Below are positions 34,324 through 44,260 of a stretch of DNA of 64,000 nucleotides, piece by piece. The DNA is taken from contig CAJFUJ010000057.1 of the NCBI GenBank assembly GCA_904420185.1, positions 1 to 64,000 of the forward strand, written 5' to 3'. The notes beneath the pieces were generated by a model. The model searched no databases and was not told the origin of the DNA. It worked only from the letters and a program-made list of their open reading frames with translations. Position numbers and translations under genes: made by a program. The first letter of the stretch is position 1, and each line of letters starts with the position of its first letter. This stretch comes from an uncultured Butyricicoccus sp. (GTDB lineage: Bacteria; Bacillota; Clostridia; Oscillospirales; Butyricicoccaceae).

Positions 34324-35472
34324 ATGGCAACAGAGAAGAAGAAACTGGGCGCAAAAATAGATATCCGCATGTTGACGATGGTTCTTGTCCTCATCATCTT
34401 GTGGATTGCCTTCACCGCGACAACGGGCGGTAACTTTTTAACCACACGAAATCTTTCCAACCTGCTGCGTCAGGCAGCGTTTACAGGCATTATGGGCGTC
34501 GGCATGACGCTGGTCATCGTAACCGGCGGTATCGACCTTTCGGCTGGTATGACCATGGGCTTTATCGGCTGCGTTATGGCGGTCTGCCAGGTATGGTGGG
34601 GCCTGTCCACCCCGGTTACACTTGTAATCGGTTTGCTTGTCGGCATCATCATCGGTACGGCAGAAGGTGTGCTGATCGCTTACACGAGCGTTGCGCCCTT
34701 CATTGTAACCTTAGGTGCACAAATGATATTCCGCGGCGGTATGCTCGCCATAACAGGCGGCCAGACCATCGCACCATTCCAAGAATCCTATAAGTTCTGG
34801 GGCACACAGTATGTCCTGCCGTTCGCCGGCTGGATCATTGCGGCGGTCGCTATCATCGCGTTGCTGCTGGCCGAGCTCAACAAGCGCCGCCAGAAGCAGA
34901 AGTACGGCAGCGCATTGGAGCCGATGGGCGCCATGATCGGCCGCTGGGCGGTGATGTCGGTGCTGATCGTAGCGGCAGTATGGGTGCTCAACGACTTCCG
35001 CGGCATCCCGATCCCGGTACTGGTTATGGCAATTGTCGTCGTCATCTTCACCTTCATCGCGCAGAAGACCACTTTCGGCCGCAGCGTTTACGCCATTGGC
35101 GGCAACATCGCGGCAGCGCGGTACGCTGGTATCAATGTTCCCAAGAGCTTGACCCTGGTTTATATGCTCAACGGCTTGCTGTGTGCGGTTGCGGCGGTCA
35201 TCTACACCGCACGTCTCAACGGCGGTACCTCGCAGGCTGCAAACGGTAACTACGAATTGGACGCGATCGCTTCGGCGGTTATCGGCGGTACGTCGATGAC
35301 TGGCGGCGTCGGTAAAGTTTCGGGCGCGATCCTCGGTGCGGTGATCATGATGTCCATCGATAACGGCATGTCGCTGATGAACCTGGATGCTTACTGGCAG
35401 TTCATGGTAAAGGGCGTCATCCTGGTAGCAGCCGTTTGGTTCGATACCCAAACCCAAAAGACTAGCAAGTAA
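34324..35472 (+). CDS. xylH: Sugar ABC transporter permease (XylH/GguB-like)
   Basis: A 382-residue polytopic CUT2-family permease with about ten hydrophobic segments. Typical family stretches are GVGMTLVIVTGGIDLSAGM, TLGAQMIFRGGMLAITGG, and the conserved GGNIAAARYAGINV cytoplasmic loop that meets the ATPase. Together with XylF and XylG it makes a complete monosaccharide importer. A terminator at 35494 ends the unit. Confidence 0.93.
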   Translation: MATEKKKLGAKIDIRMLTMVLVLIILWIAFTATTGGNFLTTRNLSNLLRQAAFTGIMGVGMTLVIVTGGIDLSAGMTMGFIGCVMAVCQVWWGLSTPVTLVIGLLVGIIIGTAEGVLIAYTSVAPFIVTLGAQMIFRGGMLAITGGQTIAPFQESYKFWGTQYVLPFAGWIIAAVAIIALLLAELNKRRQKQKYGSALEPMGAMIGRWAVMSVLIVAAVWVLNDFRGIPIPVLVMAIVVVIFTFIAQKTTFGRSVYAIGGNIAAARYAGINVPKSLTLVYMLNGLLCAVAAVIYTARLNGGTSQAANGNYELDAIASAVIGGTSMTGGVGKVSGAILGAVIMMSIDNGMSLMNLDAYWQFMVKGVILVAAVWFDTQTQKTSK

Positions 35473-35493
35473 ACTTCTTCATCCTCTGATACA

Positions 35494-35533
35494 TGGCTCC
35501 GTTCTTCCCCCGGGAAGGGCGGAGCCACTTTAT
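35494..35533 (+). terminator. Terminator after xylH
   Basis: tggctccg (35494-35501) and cggagcca (35520-35527) enclose a second small hairpin ttcttcccccgggaag; ctttatttt follows. Confidence 0.75.
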
Positions 35534-35672
35534 TTTGCGCAGTTTGGCCGGAAAATCAAACGAATCCCGTCCGAAAGAAAATTTTCATGTCATTTGCCGC
35601 GGAAGTGTGGTATAATCGTGAAAGAATGGTGCGCCGGCTGGAAACGGCGGCCATCCAAGTGAGGAGGAACAT

Positions 35673-37511
35673 ATGCGAAATGCAAAGCTGGAACGGATTC
35701 TCCCCCAGGTGCAAAAACCGGCCCGATATGTGGGCGGCGAGTGGGGAGCGGTTTCCAAGGATCGAAATAAGGTAGCACTGCGGTTTGCCTTTTGCTTTCC
35801 CGATGTGTATGAGGTGGGGATGAGCCATTTGGGTTCGCGCATCCTGTACGGCCTGCTCAACGACCAGCCCGATATCTGGTGTGAGCGTGTCTTTGCCCCC
35901 TGGGTAGATATGGAGGACGCCATGCGCACAGAGGGGATTGCACTATACGGCTTGGAGAGCGGCGACCCGCTGCACTGCTTTGACATCATCGGCTTTACCC
36001 TGCAATACGAACTGTCGTTTTCGAATATTTTAAATATGCTGGATCTGGGCGGCGTGCCGGTGCTGGCCAGCGAGCGAACCGGGCTGAAAAACCTGGTGGT
36101 CGCCGGCGGGCCCTGCGCATACAACCCTGAGCCGCTTTGCGATTTTATCGACCTGTTTATGATCGGCGACGGAGAAGAGGTCATGCTGGACCTGACCACC
36201 CTCTACCGCAAAGCCAAAGAGGCCGGATGGGGAAAACAGGAATTTTTGATTGCGGCCGCTCAGATCCCGGGCATTTACGTCCCATCGCTGTACACCGTGA
36301 CCTACAAGCCGGACGGAACCGTCCAGGCGGTCACACCACAGCACGGTGCGCCGGCATTCGTGCAAAAGCGCATCGTCAAGGATTTGGATACCATGTACTA
36401 TCCTGCATCCTTTGTCGTCCCCTCGACCGAGATTGTCTTTGACCGGGCCATGGTCGAGCTGTTCCGCGGCTGCCCGCGCGGGTGCCGGTTCTGCCAGGCC
36501 GGGCATACCTACCGTCCGCTGCGCCGCAAGTCCAAGGAGACGCTCGTCCAGCAGGCCGTCTCTGTGCTGCAAAATTCCGGCTACGAGGAAATCTCGCTGT
36601 CCTCGCTGTCTACCAGCGATTATAGTGGCCTGTCCGGCCTGACCGAGTGCCTGCTCGATTACTGCGAGCCGCGCCACATCAGCCTGTCGCTGCCCAGCCT
36701 GCGGGCGGACAGCTTTTCCCGGGAACTGATGCAGCGGGTGCAAAAGGTGCGCAAGAGCGGCCTGACCTTTGCCTGTGAGGCGGGCACTCAGCGCCTGCGC
36801 GACGTGATCAATAAGAACATCACCGAGGAGGATGTGCTGGGCGCGTGCGAAATCGCCTTCCAGGGCGGCTGGAACAACGTCAAGCTCTATTTTATGATTG
36901 GGCTGCCCACCGAAACCTCGGAGGACCTGGACGGCATCGCTGAAATCTGCAAAAAGGTTGCCTACTGCTGGCGGATGCACACCGACAACCGCGCGCGCGG
37001 CGTCAAGATTACGGCGTCAGCGTCCTGCTTTGTGCCCAAGCCGCAGACCCCATTCCAGTGGGATGCGCAAAACCCCCTGCCCATGCTGCGCGGCAAGCAG
37101 GCCTATATGAAGGAGATCATGAAGACCAAAAATGTCACCTACAACTGGCACGACGCCCAGACCTCGGTGCTCGAGGGCGTGATTGCGCGCGGCGACCGCC
37201 GGCAGGGCCGGGCGATCTACCTGGCCTGGCAGCGCGGCTGCAAAATGGACGGCTGGGAAAAACTGTTCGACTTTGAAAAATGGATGCAGGCGTTTGCCGA
37301 CTGTGGGCTGGATCCGGATTTCTATGCGGCGCGCCAGCGCCCGCTGGATGAGCTCTTCCCGTGGGACCACATCGGCTGTGGGACCACCAAGACCCACCTG
37401 CGGCGCGAATGGGAGCGCTCGCGCCGGGCGGAAATTACGCCCGACTGTATGCAAGCCTGTGCGGGCTGCGGCGCAAACGCCCTGTTGGAAGGGGGGAAGT
37501 GCTGTGTTTAA
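35673..37511 (+). CDS. B12-binding-type radical SAM protein, TIGR03960 family
   Basis: A 612-residue protein with an N-terminal domain of the B12-binding type (FCFPDVYEVGMSHLGSRILY) and a radical SAM core with the CX3CX2C motif in RGCPRGCRFCQAG near residue 270. It matches the TIGR03960 family found in Clostridia next to a TIGR03936/DUF2344 partner, as here. The C-terminus carries more cysteines (QACAGCGAN). The reaction is not established. The ATG follows gtgaggaggaac. A likely promoter region lies in the preceding 140 bases (tggtataatcg). Confidence 0.85.
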   Translation: MRNAKLERILPQVQKPARYVGGEWGAVSKDRNKVALRFAFCFPDVYEVGMSHLGSRILYGLLNDQPDIWCERVFAPWVDMEDAMRTEGIALYGLESGDPLHCFDIIGFTLQYELSFSNILNMLDLGGVPVLASERTGLKNLVVAGGPCAYNPEPLCDFIDLFMIGDGEEVMLDLTTLYRKAKEAGWGKQEFLIAAAQIPGIYVPSLYTVTYKPDGTVQAVTPQHGAPAFVQKRIVKDLDTMYYPASFVVPSTEIVFDRAMVELFRGCPRGCRFCQAGHTYRPLRRKSKETLVQQAVSVLQNSGYEEISLSSLSTSDYSGLSGLTECLLDYCEPRHISLSLPSLRADSFSRELMQRVQKVRKSGLTFACEAGTQRLRDVINKNITEEDVLGACEIAFQGGWNNVKLYFMIGLPTETSEDLDGIAEICKKVAYCWRMHTDNRARGVKITASASCFVPKPQTPFQWDAQNPLPMLRGKQAYMKEIMKTKNVTYNWHDAQTSVLEGVIARGDRRQGRAIYLAWQRGCKMDGWEKLFDFEKWMQAFADCGLDPDFYAARQRPLDELFPWDHIGCGTTKTHLRREWERSRRAEITPDCMQACAGCGANALLEGGKCCV

Positions 37512-38175
37512 AGCACGGATGCGCTTTGCAAAGGAGGGACGGGCCAAGTATATCTCCCACCTAGACCTGATGCATACCTTGCAGCGCGCCATGGCCCGCT
37601 GCCAAATGCCCTTGTGGTTTACCGAGGGCTACAACCAGCACGCCTATGTTTCGGTCGCCCTGCCGCTCGCAACCGGATTTTCAGGGGAATGTGAATTTTT
37701 GGACTTCAACCTGCTGTCCGATCAGACACCGCCCGATGCAGTGGCACGGTTAAACGCCGTGCTGCCGGAGGGGTTGCGTGCACTGGAAATCTATCCGCTG
37801 GCCGACGGCGGTCACAAAATTGCCGACATCGCTTGGAGCCGCTTTCGCATCACCTGGGGTTTTGCAGACTGCGTTCCAGACGGATTTGTAGAGCAGGTGC
37901 AAAGCCTATTTGCTAGGGACGAAATCCCCATTTTAAAGCGCTCCAAACGGGGCGAAAAAGTGGTCAACCTGCGGGAATTTCTCCATGAACTACCGCAAAT
38001 CCAGGCATTTGGCCACTTTGTACTCTGCGAGACCGTCGCAGCGGCCGGAAATCAGAGCCTGAGCCCGGAGTATCTGACCCGAGCTGTACAGCAATATTTG
38101 CCGCAGTTTTCCATCCAGGACGCGGCCTATCACCGTTTGGCGGTCTATACCGCCCAAATGGAGCCGTTTCGCTAA
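37504..38175 (+). CDS. DUF2344/TIGR03936 radical-SAM-associated protein
   Basis: A 223-residue protein beginning VFKARMRFAKEGRAKYISHL, the normal start of the DUF2344 family, which pairs with or is fused to TIGR03960 radical SAM proteins. I chose GTG at 37504, inside the end of the upstream gene, because ggaaggggggaag lies before it; the track start is 107 codons longer and is a frame artefact. Function is unknown; the constant pairing implies it helps the radical SAM partner. Confidence 0.85.
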   Translation: MFKARMRFAKEGRAKYISHLDLMHTLQRAMARCQMPLWFTEGYNQHAYVSVALPLATGFSGECEFLDFNLLSDQTPPDAVARLNAVLPEGLRALEIYPLADGGHKIADIAWSRFRITWGFADCVPDGFVEQVQSLFARDEIPILKRSKRGEKVVNLREFLHELPQIQAFGHFVLCETVAAAGNQSLSPEYLTRAVQQYLPQFSIQDAAYHRLAVYTAQMEPFR

Positions 38176-38205
38176 AACGGCAAAACCACAGAAAGGGAAA
38201 ATTTG

Positions 38206-39630
38206 ATGAATGTGAAAGCCCCCACCGCAGTCCCGCAGGATCAGATCGACCGTCAGCTGGACTATATCGAACGGGTCGCAGCGCTCAGCCGCGATTTTGC
38301 ACAGAAAAACGGCCACCGTCCGCGTGCTTATACCCAGACCTTTGGTTGCCAACAAAATGAGGCCGATACCGAACGTCTCGCCGGTATGCTCGACGAGATG
38401 GGGTACGAGAAGGTGGACCGGCCCGAAACGGCCGATGTACTCCTGTATAACACCTGCGCGGTGCGTGCGCACGCCGAGGACCGTGCGCTGGGCAACATCG
38501 GCGCGCTGGCCCATCTGAAAAAAGAACGGCCAGACATCACCATCGGTCTGTGCGGCTGCATGGTGCAGCAAGACCATATCCCGGATAAAATCCGCCGCAG
38601 CTATCCGCAGGTCAATTTGCTGTTCGGCACCCATGCGCTCTGGCGGTTCCCTGAGCTGCTCTACCGGCGCTTGACCGGTGAAAAGCGGGTGTTTGATACC
38701 AGTGGAACCGGCGAAATTGCCGAGGGCCTGCCCGTCCGGCGGGAAAAAGGTCCGCGCGCCTGGTTGTCCATCATGTATGGCTGCAACAATTTCTGCACCT
38801 ATTGCATTGTCCCCTATGTGCGCGGCCGGGAGCGTAGCCGCCATGCCGCAGACATCGAGGGCGAATTGCGTGAACTCGTCGCGCTGGGATATAAGGACAT
38901 TACGCTACTGGGCCAAAACGTCAACTCCTACGGCAAGGACCTGCCGGAGGGGATCGACTTCTCCGAACTGCTGGAAAGGCTCAATCGGGTGGAGGGGGAC
39001 TTCCTACTCCGTTTTATGACCAGCCACCCCAAGGATGCCTCAAAAAAGCTGTTTGATACCATGGCCGCCTGCAACAAGGTGGCAAAGCAGCTGCATTTGC
39101 CCTTTCAGTCGGGCTCGGATGCGATCCTCAAACGGATGAACCGTGGCTATACGGCGGCGCATTACCGGGAGCTGATCGCGTACGCCCGCGCCAAAATGCC
39201 CGAGATCACCCTGTCAAGCGACATCATCGTCGGGTTCCCGGGCGAAACCGAGGACGATTTCGGGCAGACCTTGGCCCTTGTGCAGGACATTGGTTTTGAT
39301 ATGCTGTATACCTTTTTATATTCCAAGCGCAGCGGCACGCCCGCGGCTTCCTATGCGGATGACACCCCCCAGGAAGAGAAGAAGGCGCGGTTTGCCCGCC
39401 TGCTGCAAGCCCAGGACCAATGTGTATGGCCGCGGCAGCAGGCGTATGACGGTAAAACCCTGCGCGTGCTGGTGGATGGCGTGAGCAAAGACCCGGCCTA
39501 TCCGTTTACTGCGCGTACAGAAGGCGGCCTGCTGGTCTGCTGCGCGGGGCCATCGCTGCAAATCGGGGGATTTGCGGTGGTGAAAATTGAAAAACCGACC
39601 TTGCGCTGCCTATTTGCGCGCGAGGTATGA
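38206..39630 (+). CDS. miaB: tRNA-2-methylthio-N6-dimethylallyladenosine synthase
   Basis: MiaB adds the 2-methylthio group to i6A37 of tRNA. The 474-residue product has the N-terminal MTTase domain with three cluster cysteines (TFGCQQNEAD, YNTCAVRAHAED, LCGCMVQ), a radical SAM core (GCNNFCTYCIVPYVRGRERS) and a short C-terminal TRAM region. miaA, encoding the enzyme of the preceding step, follows mutSL downstream in the same run. The ATG at 38206 follows gaaagggaaaattt. Confidence 0.95.
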   Translation: MNVKAPTAVPQDQIDRQLDYIERVAALSRDFAQKNGHRPRAYTQTFGCQQNEADTERLAGMLDEMGYEKVDRPETADVLLYNTCAVRAHAEDRALGNIGALAHLKKERPDITIGLCGCMVQQDHIPDKIRRSYPQVNLLFGTHALWRFPELLYRRLTGEKRVFDTSGTGEIAEGLPVRREKGPRAWLSIMYGCNNFCTYCIVPYVRGRERSRHAADIEGELRELVALGYKDITLLGQNVNSYGKDLPEGIDFSELLERLNRVEGDFLLRFMTSHPKDASKKLFDTMAACNKVAKQLHLPFQSGSDAILKRMNRGYTAAHYRELIAYARAKMPEITLSSDIIVGFPGETEDDFGQTLALVQDIGFDMLYTFLYSKRSGTPAASYADDTPQEEKKARFARLLQAQDQCVWPRQQAYDGKTLRVLVDGVSKDPAYPFTARTEGGLLVCCAGPSLQIGGFAVVKIEKPTLRCLFAREV

Positions 39631-39650
39631 GATAGAATGCGAGGCATACT

Positions 39651-42251
39651 ATGGCAGAACTCACGCCCATGATGAAACAGTACATGGAAATCAAAAAAAA
39701 GTGCCCCGACTACATTGTGTTTTATCGCTTGGGCGACTTTTATGAAATGTTTTATGAGGACGCACTGGTGGCGTCCCGGGAGCTAGATCTCACCTTGACC
39801 GGCAGGGATTGTGGGCAGGAGGAACGCGCGCCCATGTGCGGCGTGCCGTTTCATTCGTATGAAAATTATGCTGGCCGTTTGGTACGCAGGGGGTATAAGG
39901 TCGCCATTTGCGAGCAGGTAGAGGACCCCAAGTCTACGAAGGGGATTGTGCGGCGCGAGATCGTGCGCATGATATCGCCCGGCACGGTGATTGAAGAATC
40001 TATGCTGGACGACAGCCAAAACAACTTCCTCGGTTGTGTGTATGGCGCGAATGGGGAAAATGGTCTGTGCTTTTGCGACTTTTCAACCGGCGAGGTCTAT
40101 GCCACCCAGGTCGATGATGATGACAAATACCAGATGCTTTTCAGTGAATTTGGCCGCTTTTTACCGCGCGAGGTACTTTTGGGTGGCGACTGTGCGCAAA
40201 GTGATGCATTGAAGGAATTTATCAAAAAACGGCTGGAGGGCATTTTTTCAGTCCGGTCAGCTGAGGATTTTGCCGAAGCACCGGCAGCTGAGATGGTTTG
40301 CCAACAGTTCCATCTGGACAGTTTGGAGTCGGCTGGCTTGGAAAATATGCCAATCGTGGTGTGCGCCCTGGGCGGCTTGTTGTGCTACCTAAACCAGACC
40401 CAGCACAACAGCCTAGGCCATATCAACACTTTGAATGTCTATCAGAAGAGTCAGTATATGGAGCTCGATCTGACCGCGCAGCGAAACCTGGAGCTGTGTG
40501 AAACCATGCGCAGCAAGGAAAAACGCGGCTCACTGCTGTGGGTGATCGACAAGACCAAAACCGCTATGGGCTCCCGATTGATCCGCCGCTGGCTGGAAAA
40601 ACCGCTGCTCAATCCGATCCTTATCCAAAAACGGCAAGATGCAGTACGCGCACTGGCCGAGGATGTGGTGGCGCGCGACGCATTGACCCAGCAGTTGCGC
40701 CAGGTGTTCGACATGGAGCGCCTGATCGGACGGGTGGTCTATGGTTCGTCCAACTGCCGTGACCTGTGCGCGCTGCAATCGGCAATCCTACATCTGCCCG
40801 ATATTCAGCGCCAAAGTGCCGGCTTTACCGCGCCGCTGCTGTGCGAATTGCATCAGCAGCTGGATCTGCTGACCGATGTCGCTTCTCTCATTGAACGGGC
40901 CATCGTTCCTGATCCGCCGGCATCGGTCCGGGATGGCAATTTTATTCGTGAAGGATATAGCGAGGAGATCGACCGGCTGCGCGATTTGGCCAGCGGCGGG
41001 AAAAAGAAGATCAACTCGATTGAGTTGCGGGAAAAAGAACAGACCGGTATTAAAAATCTGAAGATCGGCTATAACCGGGTGTTCGGGTACTATTTAGAGG
41101 TCTCGAAAAGCAACCTCAGCGCAGTTCCACCCCATTATATCCGCAAGCAGACATTGGCAAACGGTGAGCGCTACATCACCGAAGAACTCAAAAACCTGGA
41201 GCATATGGTGCTGGGCGCACAAGAGCGGTTGACCATGCTAGAGTACGAACTGTTTTGCAAGCTGCGTGTAGAAATCTCCGCCCAGGTGCACCGCATTCAG
41301 CGCACCGCCCAGGCCATCGCCAACTTGGATGTGCTGTGCGCCTTGGCCGAGCTGGCGTGCGAAAACCACTATGTTTGCCCACAGGTCGATTTTTCCGGAC
41401 AGATTGAAATCAAGGATGGCCGGCACCCAGTGGTGGAAAAAATGCTGGAGGGCGGCTTCTTTATCCCCAATGACACCACCCTGGACAACCAGACCCAGCG
41501 GGTTTCCATCATCACCGGCCCGAATATGGCGGGCAAATCCACCTATATGCGGCAGGTGGCGCTGATCACAATTTTGGCACAGATGGGCTCCTTTGTACCG
41601 GCTGCCTCGGCGCATATCGGCATCGCTGACCGGGTGTTTACCCGCGTGGGCGCTTCGGACGATCTATCCAGCGGCAAATCTACCTTTATGGTGGAAATGA
41701 GCGAGGTGGCCGATATTTTGAAAAACGCTACCCGCAATAGCCTGCTCATTCTGGACGAGATCGGGCGCGGGACGTCAACCTATGACGGGATGTCGATTGC
41801 GCGCGCGGTGATCGAATTTGTGGCTGACAAAAAGAAACTGGGCGCGCGTGCGTTGTTCTCCACCCACTACCACGAACTGACCGACTTGGAGGATCTGCTG
41901 GACGGCGTGCTCAATTACAACATCGTGGTCAAAAAACGGGGCGATGACATCACCTTCCTGCGCAAGATTGTGCGTGGCGGTGCGGACGATAGCTACGGCA
42001 TTGAGGTGGCCAAACTCGCCGGCGTACCCAATCCAGTGATCAAGCGCGCCAAACACATCTTGGAGGACCTGGAGGCCCATGCACCCAAAATTACACTGCA
42101 AAATCTCCCCGAAGAGGAGGAAGAACCGCAGATTACGATGACTGATTTGAGCGGCGCGGCCGTGGCTGAACGGCTGCGTACCCTACCAATCGACACCTTG
42201 ACGCCGATTGAAGCGTTAAATACCCTGTATGAACTGAAGAAAATGGTGTGA
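39651..42251 (+). CDS. mutS: DNA mismatch repair protein MutS
   Basis: MutS recognises mismatches and small loops. The 866-residue product has the N-terminal mismatch-binding motif YRLGDFYEMFYEDA (the Phe-X-Glu element), connector, lever and clamp domains, and the C-terminal ATPase with GPNMAGKSTYMRQVALI, LLILDEIGRGTSTYDG and STHYHELTDLE. Length and order are normal. It starts 20 bases after miaB. Confidence 0.97.
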   Translation: MAELTPMMKQYMEIKKKCPDYIVFYRLGDFYEMFYEDALVASRELDLTLTGRDCGQEERAPMCGVPFHSYENYAGRLVRRGYKVAICEQVEDPKSTKGIVRREIVRMISPGTVIEESMLDDSQNNFLGCVYGANGENGLCFCDFSTGEVYATQVDDDDKYQMLFSEFGRFLPREVLLGGDCAQSDALKEFIKKRLEGIFSVRSAEDFAEAPAAEMVCQQFHLDSLESAGLENMPIVVCALGGLLCYLNQTQHNSLGHINTLNVYQKSQYMELDLTAQRNLELCETMRSKEKRGSLLWVIDKTKTAMGSRLIRRWLEKPLLNPILIQKRQDAVRALAEDVVARDALTQQLRQVFDMERLIGRVVYGSSNCRDLCALQSAILHLPDIQRQSAGFTAPLLCELHQQLDLLTDVASLIERAIVPDPPASVRDGNFIREGYSEEIDRLRDLASGGKKKINSIELREKEQTGIKNLKIGYNRVFGYYLEVSKSNLSAVPPHYIRKQTLANGERYITEELKNLEHMVLGAQERLTMLEYELFCKLRVEISAQVHRIQRTAQAIANLDVLCALAELACENHYVCPQVDFSGQIEIKDGRHPVVEKMLEGGFFIPNDTTLDNQTQRVSIITGPNMAGKSTYMRQVALITILAQMGSFVPAASAHIGIADRVFTRVGASDDLSSGKSTFMVEMSEVADILKNATRNSLLILDEIGRGTSTYDGMSIARAVIEFVADKKKLGARALFSTHYHELTDLEDLLDGVLNYNIVVKKRGDDITFLRKIVRGGADDSYGIEVAKLAGVPNPVIKRAKHILEDLEAHAPKITLQNLPEEEEEPQITMTDLSGAAVAERLRTLPIDTLTPIEALNTLYELKKMV

Positions 42252-42301
42252 TGCCGCAGGATTCATCGAAATTGCATCCTAGGTTTTAGAAAGGATAAGC
42301 C

Positions 42302-44260
42302 ATGGCTATCATTCACGAATTATCTCCCCATCTGGCCGACCTGATTGCGGCAGGCGAGGTGGTGGAGCGCCCGGCATCCGTGGCAAAAGAACTGATCGAA
42401 AATGCCATCGATGCTGGTGCCACACGCATTCAAGTGGAGATTGAACACGGCGGCATAAGTTATTTGCGCATCATGGACAACGGCTGCGGTATGTCGCCCG
42501 AAGATGCGCCTGTGGCTTTCCGCCGGCACGCGACCAGTAAGCTGCGCACCGAAGAAGATCTGACCGCAATCGGCACGCTGGGATTTCGCGGGGAAGCGTT
42601 GGCAGCGATTGCAGCAGTGTCCCGGATTGATCTGTTTACCAAACAATCGGGTGCACTCGCCGGATTCCATCTGCGCTTGGAAGCTGGGCAGATCCAGGTC
42701 CAAGAAGAGGCCGGTTGCCCAGATGGAACCACCATCATCATCCGGGATCTGTTTTTTAACACCCCAGCACGTATGAAATTCCTCAAAAAGGATTTTACTG
42801 AGGCGGGATATGTCAGCGGCGTGGTCCAACATGCTGCCCTTTCCCACCCGGAAATCGCCTTCTCCTTTTTGCGCGACGGCAAACAGGCCTTTGTAACAGC
42901 GGGGGATGGCAAGCTCATCACCCCGGTGTTCGGCGTGTTCGGTCGGGAAATTACCGCCAATATGATTGAGGCCGACCGGTTCGAACGGGCAGGGATTGCA
43001 GCGTGGGGCTATCTCACAAAACCCCATTTTTGCCGCCCCAACCGGAGTATGCAGCATTTTTTTGTCAACGGACGGTATATCAAAAGTCGGCTGCTGCAAG
43101 CCGCCTTGGAGGAAGCGTACCGAAATAAGATCATCACTGGCAAATACCCGAGCTGTGCGTTGTTTTTACAGCTGCCGCTCAATCAAGTGGATGTCAATGT
43201 GCATCCAGCCAAAACCGAAGTCAAGTTTGCGCAGGAAAAGGCAGTCTTTGAGGCGGTCTATATCGCTTGTAAAAATACACTCGAAAAACACGATAATATC
43301 CCTGTCATGCAGCCGCGTGCGGCCCGGTCCGTCAAGGAGGACAACTTGACCACCTTCCAGCAACAGCTTCCATCTTCTGTACCGCCGGTTTCCCCGGCGC
43401 AGGATCTGCCCCAATCAGAGCCGGCCAAACCGGCACCGCCCGCTTCACCCAAACCAACCGCGCCCAAATTCCGGCCGCCGCTGATCGAGTATGACGAAGA
43501 TGAGCAAGACGAGCCGTACGCGCCGCTGGCGGTGCACCAAACACCCGAGGCGCGTACGTCCCCGACATATAAAACGGGCGTCGTACCACTTTCCAGCCTC
43601 ATTCCACCGCCGCTCTTTCCAAAAGCAGAGCCCAAACAGCAGCCTTCCCCCGAATCCCCGGTGCAAGCCCAGCCGGAGGACGATCAATGGGCACCGTCTG
43701 CACAGGTGATCGGAGAAGCCTTCCACACCTATCTGGTGGCAGAACAAGGAGAAAGCTTGATCTTACTCGACAAGCACGCGGCCCATGAACGGATTTTGTT
43801 TAACCAACTGCGCGCTACAACCCAGGTGCCGCAGCAACAGCTGCTCACCCCGTATATCGCGGATCTCAGCGCTTCAGAATTTGCAGCGCTACAAGAAAAT
43901 CAAGACCTAGTCGCCAGTGCCGGATTCGATATCTCGCCGTTTGGCGAAAACAGCCTGGCAGTGCGTGCGGTACCAGCCTATTTGGATGCAGCCGATTTGC
44001 CTTCGGTGTTGGCCGAGATGGCAGACAAGTTGGCGTCAGGCCGCAGCCCAACACCCGACCGGTTGGACGATCTGCTCCATACGGTGGCCTGTAAGGCGGC
44101 GATCAAAGCCGGAAGGCAGACCTCACCCGCCGAATTGCAACGGCTGTGTAACCGTGTATTGTCCGACCCAACGGTCGGCAGCTGTCCGCACGGGCGGCCG
44201 GTTACGGTGCGGCTGACCAAATATGAAATTGACAAGCTGTTTAAGCGGGTGAATCAATAG
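42302..44260 (+). CDS. mutL: DNA mismatch repair protein MutL
   Basis: A 652-residue MutL. GHKL ATPase motifs are clear: ENAIDAGATR, DNGCGMSPED and GTLGFRGEAL. A Pro-rich linker (about residues 345-455) separates the C-terminal endonuclease/dimerisation domain. There the DQHAxxExxxxE motif reads DKHAAHERILFN, so the last Glu is replaced by Asn, while ACKAAIKAG and CPHGRPV are present. The next gene, miaA, begins on the base after the mutL stop. Confidence 0.96.
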   Translation: MAIIHELSPHLADLIAAGEVVERPASVAKELIENAIDAGATRIQVEIEHGGISYLRIMDNGCGMSPEDAPVAFRRHATSKLRTEEDLTAIGTLGFRGEALAAIAAVSRIDLFTKQSGALAGFHLRLEAGQIQVQEEAGCPDGTTIIIRDLFFNTPARMKFLKKDFTEAGYVSGVVQHAALSHPEIAFSFLRDGKQAFVTAGDGKLITPVFGVFGREITANMIEADRFERAGIAAWGYLTKPHFCRPNRSMQHFFVNGRYIKSRLLQAALEEAYRNKIITGKYPSCALFLQLPLNQVDVNVHPAKTEVKFAQEKAVFEAVYIACKNTLEKHDNIPVMQPRAARSVKEDNLTTFQQQLPSSVPPVSPAQDLPQSEPAKPAPPASPKPTAPKFRPPLIEYDEDEQDEPYAPLAVHQTPEARTSPTYKTGVVPLSSLIPPPLFPKAEPKQQPSPESPVQAQPEDDQWAPSAQVIGEAFHTYLVAEQGESLILLDKHAAHERILFNQLRATTQVPQQQLLTPYIADLSASEFAALQENQDLVASAGFDISPFGENSLAVRAVPAYLDAADLPSVLAEMADKLASGRSPTPDRLDDLLHTVACKAAIKAGRQTSPAELQRLCNRVLSDPTVGSCPHGRPVTVRLTKYEIDKLFKRVNQ

